Source: Thermalbibacter longus
GTDB taxonomy: Bacteria; Chloroflexota; Chloroflexia; Thermomicrobiales; Thermomicrobiaceae
Reading direction: 5' to 3'
Length of the DNA stretch: 64,000 nucleotides
Assembly: GCF_023806485.1 (NCBI RefSeq)
Contig: NZ_JAMSLR010000006.1
Coordinates: 62,001 to 126,000, forward strand
Part shown: piece by piece, positions 25,901 through 34,193 of the stretch
Numbering within the stretch: the stretch's first letter is position 1
Layout of the letters: every line of letters begins with the position of its first letter
Translations under genes and position numbers: made by a program
The notes under the pieces: generated by a model
Seen by the model: the letters and a program-made list of their open reading frames with translations, nothing else
What the model was told of the DNA's origin: nothing
Database searches by the model: none

Positions 25901-27664
25901 GCCCGTGACGACCTCGATCCGAGGACTCACGTAGTAGGTGAACCAGCCGGGCACACCATCAGGCTGGAGCTCTGGTTCCGCACTCACGACGATCAGCGCC
26001 GCCGACAACTGCTCGGCGAGGGTCTGGAAGCGGGCCTGGGCCTCGCGGAGCCGGGCCTCGGCTTCCTTCTGCGCGGTGATGTCGATCATCACCCCGTGGA
26101 TGACCTCGGGCTGGTCTGGATCGGGTCGCAGCAGCACCCCGTGGTCTTGCACCCATACCACCCGGCCGTCCTTGCGCCGCATACGGTATTCCAGCGTAAA
26201 ACGCCCCTCGGATGCGAGCGCCTGCTCGATCGCGGCCTCCACCCAGCCACGGTCTTCCGGATGAAGATGCTCGGCCCAGCTCCCCGGAGTCTCCAGCCAT
26301 TCGGCCGGCGTATAGCCCAGGAGTTGCTCCATCTGCGGGCTTACGTACGCGGTCTGCCTAATATCGTCCGCCGGGACCTGGTACACCACCACCGGCGACT
26401 GCTCGACCAGGAGCCGGTACCGCGCCTCGGCCCGCCGCAGGGCGGACTCAGCTTCCTTTCGCGCTGTGATGTCCAGTATGAGTCCCTGCACGTAGAGCGG
26501 CCGCCCGGAGTCGTCTCGGACGAACCGGCCCTCGTCGCGTACCCAGAGCACTCGGCCGTCCCGGGCGATCAGCCGGTACTCCAGCGACTGATCGTGGCCC
26601 TGCTCGACCGCGTGCCGGATCTCTTCCTGCACCCGCGCCGCGTCCTCCGGGTGAAGATGGCGCTTCCAGTTGTCCGGATCTGCCATCCACTCTTCCACGG
26701 TGTAGCCCAGCAGCGGTTCGACCTGCGGGCTCACGTACAGCGGCGCGATGCCGTCGGCCGCGCTGGCGCGGTAGACCACGGCCGGGAGCATCTCGACCAG
26801 CTCGCGGTAACGGGACTCCGCCTCCTGCAGCCGCCGCTCGGTGCGCTTGCGCTCCGTGATGTCTTGATAGCGCCAGAGGTGGCCGATCGGCCCGTCCGGG
26901 CCGTCCAGCGGGACGTAATCGCGCTCCAGCACGCGGCCATCGGCCAGCTCCAGCTCTTCCAGCAGAACGGGCTGGCGCATCCGCACCAGTTCCTCGATCC
27001 GGCTCACGAAGCCCTCGGGGTCGACGAACAGGTGCTTGACAGACGTCGCCGCCTGACGGCAGTCCGCCCCGATGACCGCGTCCGGTTCGGGGATACCGAA
27101 GAGCTCGCAAAACGCCCGGTTCACGCGCACGATCCGCCGGTGCATGTCTTCGAAGAGGATGCCGACTGGCAGAGACCTCAGGAGGAAACCTGTCTGCGCT
27201 CTCGCATCCCGCGTTGCTCTCGTTGCCGAGGATGGGAGCAGCTCGCCCGCCGCTGCTCGTATGTGAGAGGAGCCGGGCACGACCGGCCGATCTTCCAGGG
27301 CCGATGGCCACAGGAGCCACCAGGCGCCAGCAACCCTCCCGTCCGCCAGGACGGGCACGCTGACTACGTCCCAGCAGGTCGAGCCGCTGCGCCCTCGCAG
27401 CAGGAGCGTCCCCCGCTGCGGGGTGCCCCGCAGCGCCGCATCCAGAAGCCGCTCGGCACTATCGTAGTCCGGTGGCGCTACCAAGTCGGCGAGCGTCGGC
27501 CAGGCCGACCTCGATTCATCCAGGTCCAACCGGTCTGCGGCCTCGCCCTCGACGGCGACGACTCGTCCGTCCGGATCCAACCGGATTTGCAAGGGGGCGG
27601 AGCCAGAAAACGATGTATTGTTAGTCTCCTCAAACACCCCTACCCCCCCCCCCTGACCAAACAT
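22988..27664 (-). CDS. Multi-PAS, GAF and GGDEF diguanylate cyclase
   Basis: About 1558 residues. A degenerate PAS-like N-terminus and one PAS domain (LRSLPVGILFEDMHRRIVRV) are followed by seven consecutive PAS_3-type domains, each with YVSPQ or similar, HPEDR and a linker of the ITEQK or ITERK type. Next come a GAF domain and a GGDEF domain with DALTGLPNRALFLDRL, LFVDLDGFKLVND and the active-site loop RFAGDEFTVLL (AGDEF, a variant that is often active). No upstream inhibitory RxxD is evident. The domain copies are similar at DNA level, implying tandem duplication. I chose the ATG at 27664: AAGGAG lies 13 bases upstream, whereas upstream translation looks non-coding. An 11-base G run occupies codons 4-8. 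Confidence 0.9.
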   Translation of the reverse strand: MFGQGGGVGVFEETNNTSFSGSAPLQIRLDPDGRVVAVEGEAADRLDLDESRSAWPTLADLVAPPDYDSAERLLDAALRGTPQRGTLLLRGRSGSTCWDVVSVPVLADGRVAGAWWLLWPSALEDRPVVPGSSHIRAAAGELLPSSATRATRDARAQTGFLLRSLPVGILFEDMHRRIVRVNRAFCELFGIPEPDAVIGADCRQAATSVKHLFVDPEGFVSRIEELVRMRQPVLLEELELADGRVLERDYVPLDGPDGPIGHLWRYQDITERKRTERRLQEAESRYRELVEMLPAVVYRASAADGIAPLYVSPQVEPLLGYTVEEWMADPDNWKRHLHPEDAARVQEEIRHAVEQGHDQSLEYRLIARDGRVLWVRDEGRFVRDDSGRPLYVQGLILDITARKEAESALRRAEARYRLLVEQSPVVVYQVPADDIRQTAYVSPQMEQLLGYTPAEWLETPGSWAEHLHPEDRGWVEAAIEQALASEGRFTLEYRMRRKDGRVVWVQDHGVLLRPDPDQPEVIHGVMIDITAQKEAEARLREAQARFQTLAEQLSAALIVVSAEPELQPDGVPGWFTYYVSPRIEVVTGYSPQEWETPGIWARSIHPEDREHVLALVDRATQAGEEFHLEYRFIRKDGRVVWLWHDSAVVRDEAGRPRYRHGLLLDITERKEVESRLREAEERYRTLVEQLPAALVIVDAEPVLQSDGVLGFHTHYVSPQIEAITGYTPEEWATLGIWMRSIHPEDRERVLSVVQGAAHAGQNYRVEYRLIRKDGRVVWVLHDSWLVRNEAGQPHLFHQLLLDITSQKEVEDRLREAERRYRNLVEQLPAAVYLNAAEPVTLPSGQQVYPILYLSQQVTAITGYSPEELQNDPTLWPKLVHPDDRERRLAEIERTDRTGEPYRIEFRLIRRDGRVVWVLNSAELARDEAGRPLYWQGILVDITEQKQVEAALQQAERRYRTLVEQLPAAVYASAAEPVRGDDGELVYPIYYMSPQIEAITGYAPEEHLADPGLWVRLVHPDDRDRVQAEIERTDRTGEPFRVEYRILHRDGRIIWVLSSAELLRDEAGRPLYWQGLLVDITEQKLVELARREAEVRYQTLAEQLPAAVIVTAAQPNYLPSGDPDYPILFVSPRITEVTGFTPEEFRSTPALWFQRIHPDDKPSVAVEAARTDETGEPFKVEFRFQRKDGRWVWLENSAIMLRDQEGKPLYWHGLLTDITGRKRSETLLSGQLHILERIAQQAPLSEVLEQLCRLVEEQAPELLASVLLLDQEGRLRHGAAPSLPPDYIAAIEGLPIGPDQGSCGTAAYLREPVMVRDIATDPRWAAYRHLGLPHGLRACWSVPVFGSTGEVLATFALYAREPRGPDDREWTLIELATQLAGLAIERWREQEQLRYQAGHDALTGLPNRALFLDRLEHALARVSRSSRRIAVLFVDLDGFKLVNDLFGHQAGDDLLVQVGRRLQSAVRAGDTVARFAGDEFTVLLEDLQALEDAVIVAERMIQVLEEPFVVAGQGVRISASIGIADSRPGMTDPGALLLAADQALYAAKRAGKARYMVAV
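27643..27653 (-). repeat. Poly-G tract (11 G on the coding strand) at gene start
   Basis: Eleven consecutive C on the plus strand, read as G in the diguanylate cyclase mRNA: CAG GGG GGG GGG GTA at codons 4-8. Gain or loss of one base would shift the frame of an otherwise 1558-codon protein. Confidence 0.85.
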
Positions 27665-28240
27665 TATTTCAAATTTTCTCCTTGTTCGAGGATTGGGTTG
27701 AGCCAAACGGCAAGGGGGCATTGCCAACGGGCACATCCCGAACAGTAAGGCTCTATCCACACCTACCTCCGTGGCCGGCTGCGAGGAAGGATTGAGGTAG
27801 GGCCACTTGACAATGAGTCTCGGCAGCATCATCAGACCGCGTTTCTGAAACAGGGCGCGGGCATCCTCGTTGCACATCAGGTCATCCCTTCACAGGACGA
27901 ACCGAGTGCTCACGGTTATCGATCGAGCTGATCGGACAGGACCTCCCACATACAGGAACCCCTTGGTCCACGCTGTCTCACGCGTGCGTTTGGCGGGTCT
28001 CTCACCTCTCCGACGAGACTGTCAACGACGGGCAGCACGTGTGAGAGTCCTACGTACCCATCTTCGGCAATAGCTTTTCGCGTCACCCTAGCCACTTGGT
28101 CCCGAGTGCCCAATAGGCATGTAGGGGGAGGACATATTCGCGCTCCCCGAATCAGCCCAGCTCGGCGACTACCTATTCAGCTACAATCGAGTGAGTGCGG
28201 GCGAACCGGTGAGAGACCAGGCGCTCGCCGAGAGCTTACA
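27665..28240. other. Divergent intergenic region, c-di-GMP operon / CCA-adding enzyme
   Basis: About 575 bp between the minus-strand diguanylate cyclase and the plus-strand CCA-adding enzyme gene. It is less GC-rich than the coding DNA. Frames are open on the minus strand up to 27877 but lack protein-like composition. I found no confident promoter and no clear riboswitch. Confidence 0.5.
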
Positions 28241-29713
28241 ATGATCGCATTTTCTCAGGGAGTGTCGGTGTCCGACCAGGATCAGCAGGTGAGAGCCACG
28301 ACGGCAGAGCGCGACACCATCCTCGATCGCCTGCCCTCACCGCTGCAGGACATCACCCAGCGGCTGGCCGCGACCTTCGCCGCCCATGGACAGGAGCTCT
28401 ACCTGGTCGGCGGCGTCGTCCGCGACCTGCTCCTCGGTCGGCCGGTCACAGACCTCGACCTGACGACCTCGGCCGAGCCCCCTCAGACCAAGCAGCTCGG
28501 CCAGGAAGCCGGGGCCGAGGCGATCTACACCGTCGGCGAGGCCTTCGGCACCATCGGCCTGGTCTTCGATGGCGTCACCGTCGAGATCACCACCTTCCGC
28601 GAGGAGCACTACCCGACGCCCGACCGCCACCCCGAGGTGCGCTACGGCACCACTTTGCACGGTGATCTCGCTCGCCGCGACTTCACGATCAACGCGATCG
28701 CGGTCGACGTGAATTCCGGGGAGATCATCGACCCGTTCGGCGGTCGGGAGGATCTGGCCCGCCGGCTGATCCGCGCCGTCGGCTCGCCTCGCGAGCGCTT
28801 CGCCGAGGACCCGCTGCGGATCCTGCGGGCTGTGCGCTTCGCCGCAGAGCTCGGCTTCCATATCGAACCGGCTACGCTGGCGGCGATGAAGGAACTCGCG
28901 GCCGAGCTGGAGAGGATCAGCGTGGAGCGCATCGCGGCCGAGATGAACCGCCTCCTGGTCGCCCCCGACGCCGCGCACGGCCTGCGCCTGCTCCACGAGG
29001 CCCGGCTGCTCCCTCATGTCCTGCCGGAGCTCATGCCGCTCGCGGAAGACCCTGGCCGCGGGCGACACAAGAACATCTGGAATCACACCCTTCAGGTAGT
29101 CAGCCAGGCGCCGCCCCGGCTCGCTGTCCGCTGGGCCGCGCTGCTCCACGACGCCGCGAAGCCGATGACCCGTAGCGTCGATGAGCTGGGCGAAGTGCAC
29201 TTCTTCGGACATGAGATCGAGGGTGCTAACCTGGCCCGGCGCACCTTGCGCCGGCTCCGCCAGGACAAGGCGCTGATCGAGCGCGTGGCGAGGCTGGTCG
29301 AGCTCCACCTTCGCCCGGCCGCCTACGATGAGACCTGGACGGACAGCGCAGTCCGTCGCTTGATGGTCGAGGCGGGCGATCTGCTCGAAGACCTGCTCGA
29401 TCTGGTGGCAGCCGACGTGACCAGCGCCCGCGCCCACCGGCGCCAGCGGGCTGCCCGACGGATCGCTCGGCTGCGGGAGCATATCCGGCGGCTCGAGGAA
29501 CAGGCGGCGCTGGCCGAGATCAAGAGCCCGCTCGACGGCCACGAGCTGATGGCGATCTTCGGCCTGCCGCCTGGACGCTGGATCGGTGAGCTGAAGGCTC
29601 ACCTCCGTGAGCTGGTCATCGAGGGCGTGATCGCGCCCGGCGACAAGGACGCGGCGCTAGCCGAAGCGCGGCGCTGGATGGCTGAGCACTACCCGCCTGC
29701 GCCTGAGCGGTAG
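28241..29713 (+). CDS. CCA tRNA nucleotidyltransferase / poly(A) polymerase family with HD domain
   Basis: About 490 residues. The nucleotidyltransferase head reads LVGGVVRDLLLGRPVTDLDL with the metal-binding DLD, then RYGTTLHGDLARRDFTINAI and the RNA-binding segment RFAEDPLRILRAVRFAAELG. An HD domain follows (KNIWNHTLQVV, RWAALLHDAAKP, FFGHEIEGANLARR). It adds or repairs the 3' CCA of tRNA. HD-containing bacterial versions may also have phosphohydrolase activity. Start is uncertain: ATG 28241 or GTG 28268, the latter with AGGGAG six bases upstream; I give the longer form. Confidence 0.92.
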   Translation: MIAFSQGVSVSDQDQQVRATTAERDTILDRLPSPLQDITQRLAATFAAHGQELYLVGGVVRDLLLGRPVTDLDLTTSAEPPQTKQLGQEAGAEAIYTVGEAFGTIGLVFDGVTVEITTFREEHYPTPDRHPEVRYGTTLHGDLARRDFTINAIAVDVNSGEIIDPFGGREDLARRLIRAVGSPRERFAEDPLRILRAVRFAAELGFHIEPATLAAMKELAAELERISVERIAAEMNRLLVAPDAAHGLRLLHEARLLPHVLPELMPLAEDPGRGRHKNIWNHTLQVVSQAPPRLAVRWAALLHDAAKPMTRSVDELGEVHFFGHEIEGANLARRTLRRLRQDKALIERVARLVELHLRPAAYDETWTDSAVRRLMVEAGDLLEDLLDLVAADVTSARAHRRQRAARRIARLREHIRRLEEQAALAEIKSPLDGHELMAIFGLPPGRWIGELKAHLRELVIEGVIAPGDKDAALAEARRWMAEHYPPAPER

Positions 29714-29890
29714 TCCGGGCGCTGAGCCCTCGAGCTCGCAACGATTGCGTGCTTGCCCACCGTATGAGACGATCATGATCATCGGGCGTGGGAGGGAACG
29801 TCGCTCCTCGCTGTTTCCAGCGGGCACAGTTGCCTGGCGTATCCTCGTGTCGTCGAATGAGCACCCTGGAGTGTGAGGTTTTCGGGCTCG

Positions 29891-30919
29891 ATGGGCGGCC
29901 CGCTCAGGCAGTTTTCTACTCAGCTCCGGACCCGGCGATCCCTGATGCAGGCACTGGTCATGGCGATGTACCTGCCTGTCTTGCTGGCGCACAGCGCGGC
30001 CAATACCCACGTGATCCGCGTGGCCGAGCCACGCGTCGAAGTCCGGAGTATGGGGAATCCCGCCCGCGCACTCGAGCGCATCCGCGACGGGAGCTTCACC
30101 ACGGTCGAGCACCTGAACGACCTGGCAGAGAATCCAGACCTGCGGCCGATCGAGCGCCTCGTCTACGCGAATGCCCCGCTCATCCTCGAGCAGTCCCGTA
30201 TCCTGAACCAGACCCAGAACGTCCTGCTCGGTCTCTTTTACACGACCTCCGTCTCCACGCTGGAAGGGAGCCCAACCCGTACCACGATCCGCTATTACCT
30301 GCACTTCTCCAACGAGCGCGATGGGATGCCGCTCGGGCGTCGCATGGCCCGCTATGGCCACCCCTTCGACGCTGAGCTCGTCTATGCCGCGACGTTCGAG
30401 GGCGAGCGCGTCCTCTCTGCCTACTACCAGGCGCCGAATCACCGGCTAATCCCGTTCAGCCACGAGTACGGGCAGCACCCCGTGTTCGCGATCGCCAGCC
30501 CCAACCACAACTTCCGCCTTGTCCGCCGTGACGACTTGCCCGTGCTAGCCCTGCTTCCCCAGAACGATCTGATCGCGAACTGCTTCCACGACCCCGACTT
30601 CGTCGCGCTGGCGGCACTCGACGCGCTGGCCCAGCACCGGATCGACATCAGCGAGTACGTCTATGTCGCCTTTCAGAATCCGATCCCCCGGAGGGAAGTA
30701 ACCGTCTCGGTTCGCGTACGCGGCAGATGGTACCACCTGCACGAGAAGCTCGGCACCGGCGTTACGGTCCAGGGATATCACCAGATCGGTATCTGGGTCG
30801 GCTTCCAGCCGCAGCCGGACGATATCGAGGAACTGCGAATCACGATCCGTGGGCAACCCTACCCGCAGCCCGAAGTCTTCGCCGTCTATCTCTACGCGCG
30901 GCCGTTCGTCCCCGCGTAG
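29891..30919 (+). CDS. Exported protein of unknown function
   Basis: A 342-residue protein with a basic N-terminus (QLRTRRS) and a hydrophobic core (LMQALVMAMYLPVLLAHSA) that look like a Sec signal peptide with cleavage after HSA. The mature part is strand-rich, with RTTIRYYLHFSNERDG, VLSAYYQAPNHRLIPFSHEY and a C-terminal VFAVYLYARPF. It has few cysteines and no catalytic motif I can name. Start is unsure: GTG 29873 is also possible. It is convergent with the thioredoxin-like gene. I do not recognise a family. Confidence 0.75.
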   Translation: MGGPLRQFSTQLRTRRSLMQALVMAMYLPVLLAHSAANTHVIRVAEPRVEVRSMGNPARALERIRDGSFTTVEHLNDLAENPDLRPIERLVYANAPLILEQSRILNQTQNVLLGLFYTTSVSTLEGSPTRTTIRYYLHFSNERDGMPLGRRMARYGHPFDAELVYAATFEGERVLSAYYQAPNHRLIPFSHEYGQHPVFAIASPNHNFRLVRRDDLPVLALLPQNDLIANCFHDPDFVALAALDALAQHRIDISEYVYVAFQNPIPRREVTVSVRVRGRWYHLHEKLGTGVTVQGYHQIGIWVGFQPQPDDIEELRITIRGQPYPQPEVFAVYLYARPFVPA

Positions 30920-30942
30920 CGCCGGGGTGGCCAGGGGCAGTC

Positions 30943-31509
30943 TCACGGAACGCGGGCCGCCCAGATCGAGCCGGGGAAGCGATCGAGCAGCCGGCCCCAG
31001 ACACGGTAGAGCTCGTCGTTGGAGTGCGTCTTCAAGTAGACCGCTACACCCCACCAGTACAGCGCCTCCGGCGCGAGCGGTCCATCGGCATCGCGCTCGT
31101 AGGCCCGGCGCAGCAGCTCTATGGCCTCGTCCGTCCTCGCCCACCGCATCGCGACGTGCGCTTCGCCGATGTCGAGCAGCGTCAGGAATAGATCCGGTGG
31201 GAGGAAGTTGACGCTCTGGTAATGCACCGTGCCACGACGATCGGCGAAGAGGATCGTCGGTGTCCAGATCACGTTGAGCGGCCGCAGCACCTGGCGGGGA
31301 TCGGCGAAGAGATCGAGCTGCAGCGGAACGAAGCGGCTCTCTACCGCTTCGATAACGCGGGCATCTGGATACGTCACGGCATCCAGCTTGTCGCAGCCGC
31401 GTCAATCTGGCTTGCGGACGTCGATCAGCACCGGCTTTCGCTCTCGCAGCGATCGCTCGAGCGCCCGGCCGAAGTCCCGTTCCCAGGTGATCGCCCGCTC
31501 GTCACTCAC
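30943..31509 (-). CDS. Thioredoxin-fold protein with in-frame UGA at redox position (candidate selenoprotein)
   Basis: The frame from GTG 31509 (AGGAAGG seven bases upstream) to the stop at 30943 codes for 188 residues, with one TGA at 31402-31404 (codon 36). Around it the protein reads KPVLIDVRKPD-UGA-RGCDKLDAVTYPDARV, then VPLQLDLFAD, WTPTILFAD and a C-terminal TPR-like helical part. This is a thioredoxin-type fold in which the first residue of the C-x-x-C motif falls exactly on the UGA, giving U-R-G-C with Cys39. Only the region after the UGA forms an uninterrupted ORF (from GTG 31377), but that piece lacks the first strand and half the active site. A Cys-to-stop mutation or sequencing error is the alternative. 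Confidence 0.6.
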
Positions 31510-31663
31510 CCCACACCTTCCTCACTGCTGGTCGTGGTACATCGAGGATACAACGCCGGCAGGCGTTCGAACCGATCCGCAAGAGCACCCGAGCTGAGCA
31601 GGGCAGGGGCGCTCGACGGAGAGCCATAGCGCGCTCCCGTGTTGCAGCTTGAACTGCATGTTA

Positions 31664-31684
31664 CGATGCAGCGTGAATGCATCG
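31664..31684. promoter_or_regulatory. Inverted repeat between divergent genes
   Basis: CGATGCA and TGCATCG form perfect 7-bp arms separated by 7 bp, between the thioredoxin-like gene and the MetE-like gene, 50 bp before the latter's start. A related TGCAT lies just upstream. This could be an operator for either gene; no regulator is encoded nearby. Confidence 0.35.
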
Positions 31685-31734
31685 TGAATGACCGGTCATC
31701 CAAGGGGCCGGTCGGTGCATGGAGGAGGTACGGG

Positions 31735-32829
31735 ATGATCTACCGGAGCGACGTAGTCGGGAGCCTGCTCCGGCCGGAGTACCTGAAGGAGGCGCGTCAA
31801 CAGTTCGACGCCGGCACGTTGAGCCCAGCCGAGTTCAAGCGCATCGAGGACCGGGCAGTCGATGAGGCGATCCGGATCCAGGAGGAGGCGGGGCTCGATG
31901 TCGTGACCGACGGGGAGCAGCGCCGCCTCACGTTCTTCGGCCAGCTTCTGGAGGCGTTCGAGGGGTTCGATCGTTCAGGTGGCGTACTGGTGACCTTCCG
32001 CGACGAGGAAGGTCGCGAGATGAGCTTTCGCCGCCCGGCCGTGGCGAGCAAGCTCCGCTGGCGACGGAACATGTGCGCCGAGGAGTTCACGTACCTGCGG
32101 GCGCGCACCACACGCCCTGGCAAGGTGACGATGCCCAGCACCGAGCAGGCCGCCGCGTACTGGGACCCCGAGCGCTCGGCGGATGCCTATCCCACTCTCG
32201 AGCGCTATCTCGCCGACGTCGTCGATCTCCTGCGGGCAGAGATCGAGGAGCTCTACCGGCTCGGCTGCACCTATGTCCAGTTCGACGCTCCCCAGTACGC
32301 GGCGCTGCTGGATCCCCAGATCCGTGAGTCCTATCGCCAGCGCGGTCTCGACCCGGACCGGATGATCGATCTCGCGATCGAGCTGGACAATGCGGTTATC
32401 GAGGGATTCGACCGCCGCGGGATGGTCTTCGGCCTGCACATCTGCCGTGGCAACAACGAGAGCATGTTCTACGCCAGCGGCGGGTACGAGCCGATCGCAG
32501 AGAAGATTTTCCGCAAGGCACGGTTTCATCGCTTCCTGCTCGAGTACGACGACGAGCGGTCGGGGGGCTTCGAGCCGCTGCGCTATATCCCAGATGATCG
32601 CGTGGTCGTCCTCGGGCTGGTTTCGACGAAGCGCATGCGCCTCGAGACGGAGGAAGAGCTGGTGCGGCGCATCAACGAGGCGAGCCGGTACGTGGCATTG
32701 GAGCGGCTGGCCATTAGCCCGCAGTGTGGATTCGCCTCTACCTGGCCCGGCAATCGGGTAACGCCGGAAGTGCAACGGCAGAAGCTGGAGCTCGTTGCGC
32801 GCGTGGCCCGCACGGTGTGGAGCGACTAG
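31735..32829 (+). CDS. MetE C-terminal-like / cobalamin-independent methyltransferase family protein
   Basis: A 364-residue (beta/alpha)8 protein related to the catalytic half of cobalamin-independent methionine synthase. It starts with IYRSDVVGSLLRPEYL, contains AGLDVVTDGEQRR and TYVQFDAPQYAAL, then the zinc-site regions FGLHICRGNNES, LLEYDDERSGGFEPLR, LGLVSTKRMRLETEE and ISPQCGFAS. The His/Cys/Glu/Cys ligand pattern of the family is therefore present. It lacks the N-terminal half of full MetE, so it may use a different methyl donor or thiol acceptor. ATG 31735 has a strong GGAGGAGG eight bases upstream. The start of the longer open frame is not protein-like. Confidence 0.88.
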   Translation: MIYRSDVVGSLLRPEYLKEARQQFDAGTLSPAEFKRIEDRAVDEAIRIQEEAGLDVVTDGEQRRLTFFGQLLEAFEGFDRSGGVLVTFRDEEGREMSFRRPAVASKLRWRRNMCAEEFTYLRARTTRPGKVTMPSTEQAAAYWDPERSADAYPTLERYLADVVDLLRAEIEELYRLGCTYVQFDAPQYAALLDPQIRESYRQRGLDPDRMIDLAIELDNAVIEGFDRRGMVFGLHICRGNNESMFYASGGYEPIAEKIFRKARFHRFLLEYDDERSGGFEPLRYIPDDRVVVLGLVSTKRMRLETEEELVRRINEASRYVALERLAISPQCGFASTWPGNRVTPEVQRQKLELVARVARTVWSD

Positions 32830-32985
32830 CCAGTGCGCAGGGCGGGACCGTGGCATGCCTGGCCCGGGTCTCCAGAACCTTGAACAGGAGGCCACGGCCT
32901 TCCCTGTCGTGCTGCCCATGTGGTTCGTGCGGGCAACATTCCAGCGGTGAGCTGGCATGCGTGGCGAGCGGCGCGAGGGGGAGAT

Positions 32986-33759
32986 ATGGGATCCACCGAG
33001 CGGCAGGGGAAGTGGCCAGCCGGGACCCGGTGGAAAGGCCGGGAACCTGAACCGGTTCGCGGCCGCTGGACGCTGCCGCTCGCTGTTGGTCTCCGACAGC
33101 TCGGGACGCTCGTTGCCGGGCTGTTTCTCTTCGCGCTCGGAGTCGTGCTCGGCCTCCAGAGCGGGCTGGGGGCTATCTCCTGGACGGTCTTCCACGAGGG
33201 GCTGGCCCGGCATACCCCATTGACCATCGGACAGGCAACGATCCTCACGAGCGTCACCATGGTCGGCGCGAGCTGGATCGCCGGTGTTCCACCCGGGCTG
33301 GGCACGCTGCTCAACATGCTGCTCGTAGGGCTCTTCACGGACCTGATCCTCTGGTCAGGGGTGATCGAGCGCCCAGAGAGCTGGCCTGGGGAATGGGCGC
33401 TCCTGGTCAGTTCGATCGCCGTGCTGGGCGTGGCCACCGGCATGTACATCAGCGCCGGCCTGGGAGCCGGTCCGCGAGACAGTTTCAACCTGGCGCTCAG
33501 CCGCCGCAGTGGCTGGTCGATCGGCCTCACGCGCTGGCTGATCGAGATGATCGTCTTGGGGATCGGCATTCTGCTGGGTGGGAGCTTCGGTATCGGTACG
33601 ATTCTCGCCGCGCTCCTGATCGGCCCGGCGGTAGGCCTCGGGTTCCGGCTGTTCCGGCTCGAGGCCGGTGGTAAATCGACAGGCGAGCGCGATCTCGGCC
33701 ATACTGAGAGAAGGAAGTGGGCTCGAGCCGGTGGCAGGGGCACAGAGGAGCAGGCATGA
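32986..33759 (+). CDS. YitT/YczE-type integral membrane protein
   Basis: A 257-residue protein with about five or six membrane helices after a hydrophilic N-terminus. Recognisable family features are the early LFLFALGVVLGLQSGLG, TIGQATILTSVTMVGASWIA, GLGTLLNMLLVGLFTDLIL, the pattern MYISAGLGAGPRDSFNLALS and FGIGTILAALLIGPAVGLGF. Members of this group have no established transport substrate. ATG 32986 is preceded by GAGGGGGAG. Its last codons overlap the next gene (ATGA), so the pair is co-translated. Confidence 0.88.
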   Translation: MGSTERQGKWPAGTRWKGREPEPVRGRWTLPLAVGLRQLGTLVAGLFLFALGVVLGLQSGLGAISWTVFHEGLARHTPLTIGQATILTSVTMVGASWIAGVPPGLGTLLNMLLVGLFTDLILWSGVIERPESWPGEWALLVSSIAVLGVATGMYISAGLGAGPRDSFNLALSRRSGWSIGLTRWLIEMIVLGIGILLGGSFGIGTILAALLIGPAVGLGFRLFRLEAGGKSTGERDLGHTERRKWARAGGRGTEEQA

Positions 33760-34169
33760 GCGAGTCGACGCCGAGGTCGGGGATACGACAGGAGCTGCGG
33801 GAGCTTCGCGACCGGATGGTGCCGATGCTGCGGGAGCTGGCCAGGCAGTTCCGGGGCAGAGTTGCCCCTGGCTACCCAGTCATCGTGGATGACGTCGAGA
33901 GTGGGGGCTACTTCGGCCTGGCGCTGGCGCCCGAGTACGGCCTGTACGTCCTGGCCGAGGGCGAGCGGCTGGTCGTGCAGCTCCAGACGGTCTTCTGGAG
34001 GACGGATGTCCACTCGAGCGCGGGCCGGGAACGCTTCGGCGCGACGCCACGTGTGTCGACACTTCCGATCTCGACCACGATGAGCGACGCGCAGATCAGA
34101 GACCTCCTCGCGAGAGTGCTGGCCAACTGGCACAAACAGCCGCTGCTGATCCACCAGAGCGACAGCTAG
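33756..34169 (+). CDS. Small cytoplasmic protein of unknown function
   Basis: A 137-residue protein whose ATG overlaps the stop of the YitT/YczE-like gene by 4 bp and follows GAGGAG. It has an N-terminal helical region (QELRELRDRMVPMLRELARQ), a strand-rich middle (PVIVDDVESGGYFGLALAPE; GLYVLAEGERLVVQLQTVFW) and a C-terminal helix (QIRDLLARVLANW). No signal peptide, membrane segment or catalytic motif is visible. The coupling suggests a partner of the membrane protein, which is inference. Its stop lies 24 bp before the parS site. Confidence 0.72.
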   Translation: MSESTPRSGIRQELRELRDRMVPMLRELARQFRGRVAPGYPVIVDDVESGGYFGLALAPEYGLYVLAEGERLVVQLQTVFWRTDVHSSAGRERFGATPRVSTLPISTTMSDAQIRDLLARVLANWHKQPLLIHQSDS

Positions 34170-34193
34170 TCTCGCTTTGCCGGCTCGCGGGCG

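Noticed and set aside
23666-27748. 1360-codon open frame on the plus strand
   Set aside because: It lies antisense to the PAS/GGDEF gene, whose domains are unmistakable; it has no recognisable domain and follows the codon repeat of the opposite strand.
27900-28110. GEMM-like c-di-GMP riboswitch in front of the diguanylate cyclase gene
   Set aside because: The minus strand holds GACGCGAAAAGC, which recalls the GACGCAAAGC core, but it has inserted bases and the other conserved stem and tetraloop features are not clear. A covariance-model search would decide.
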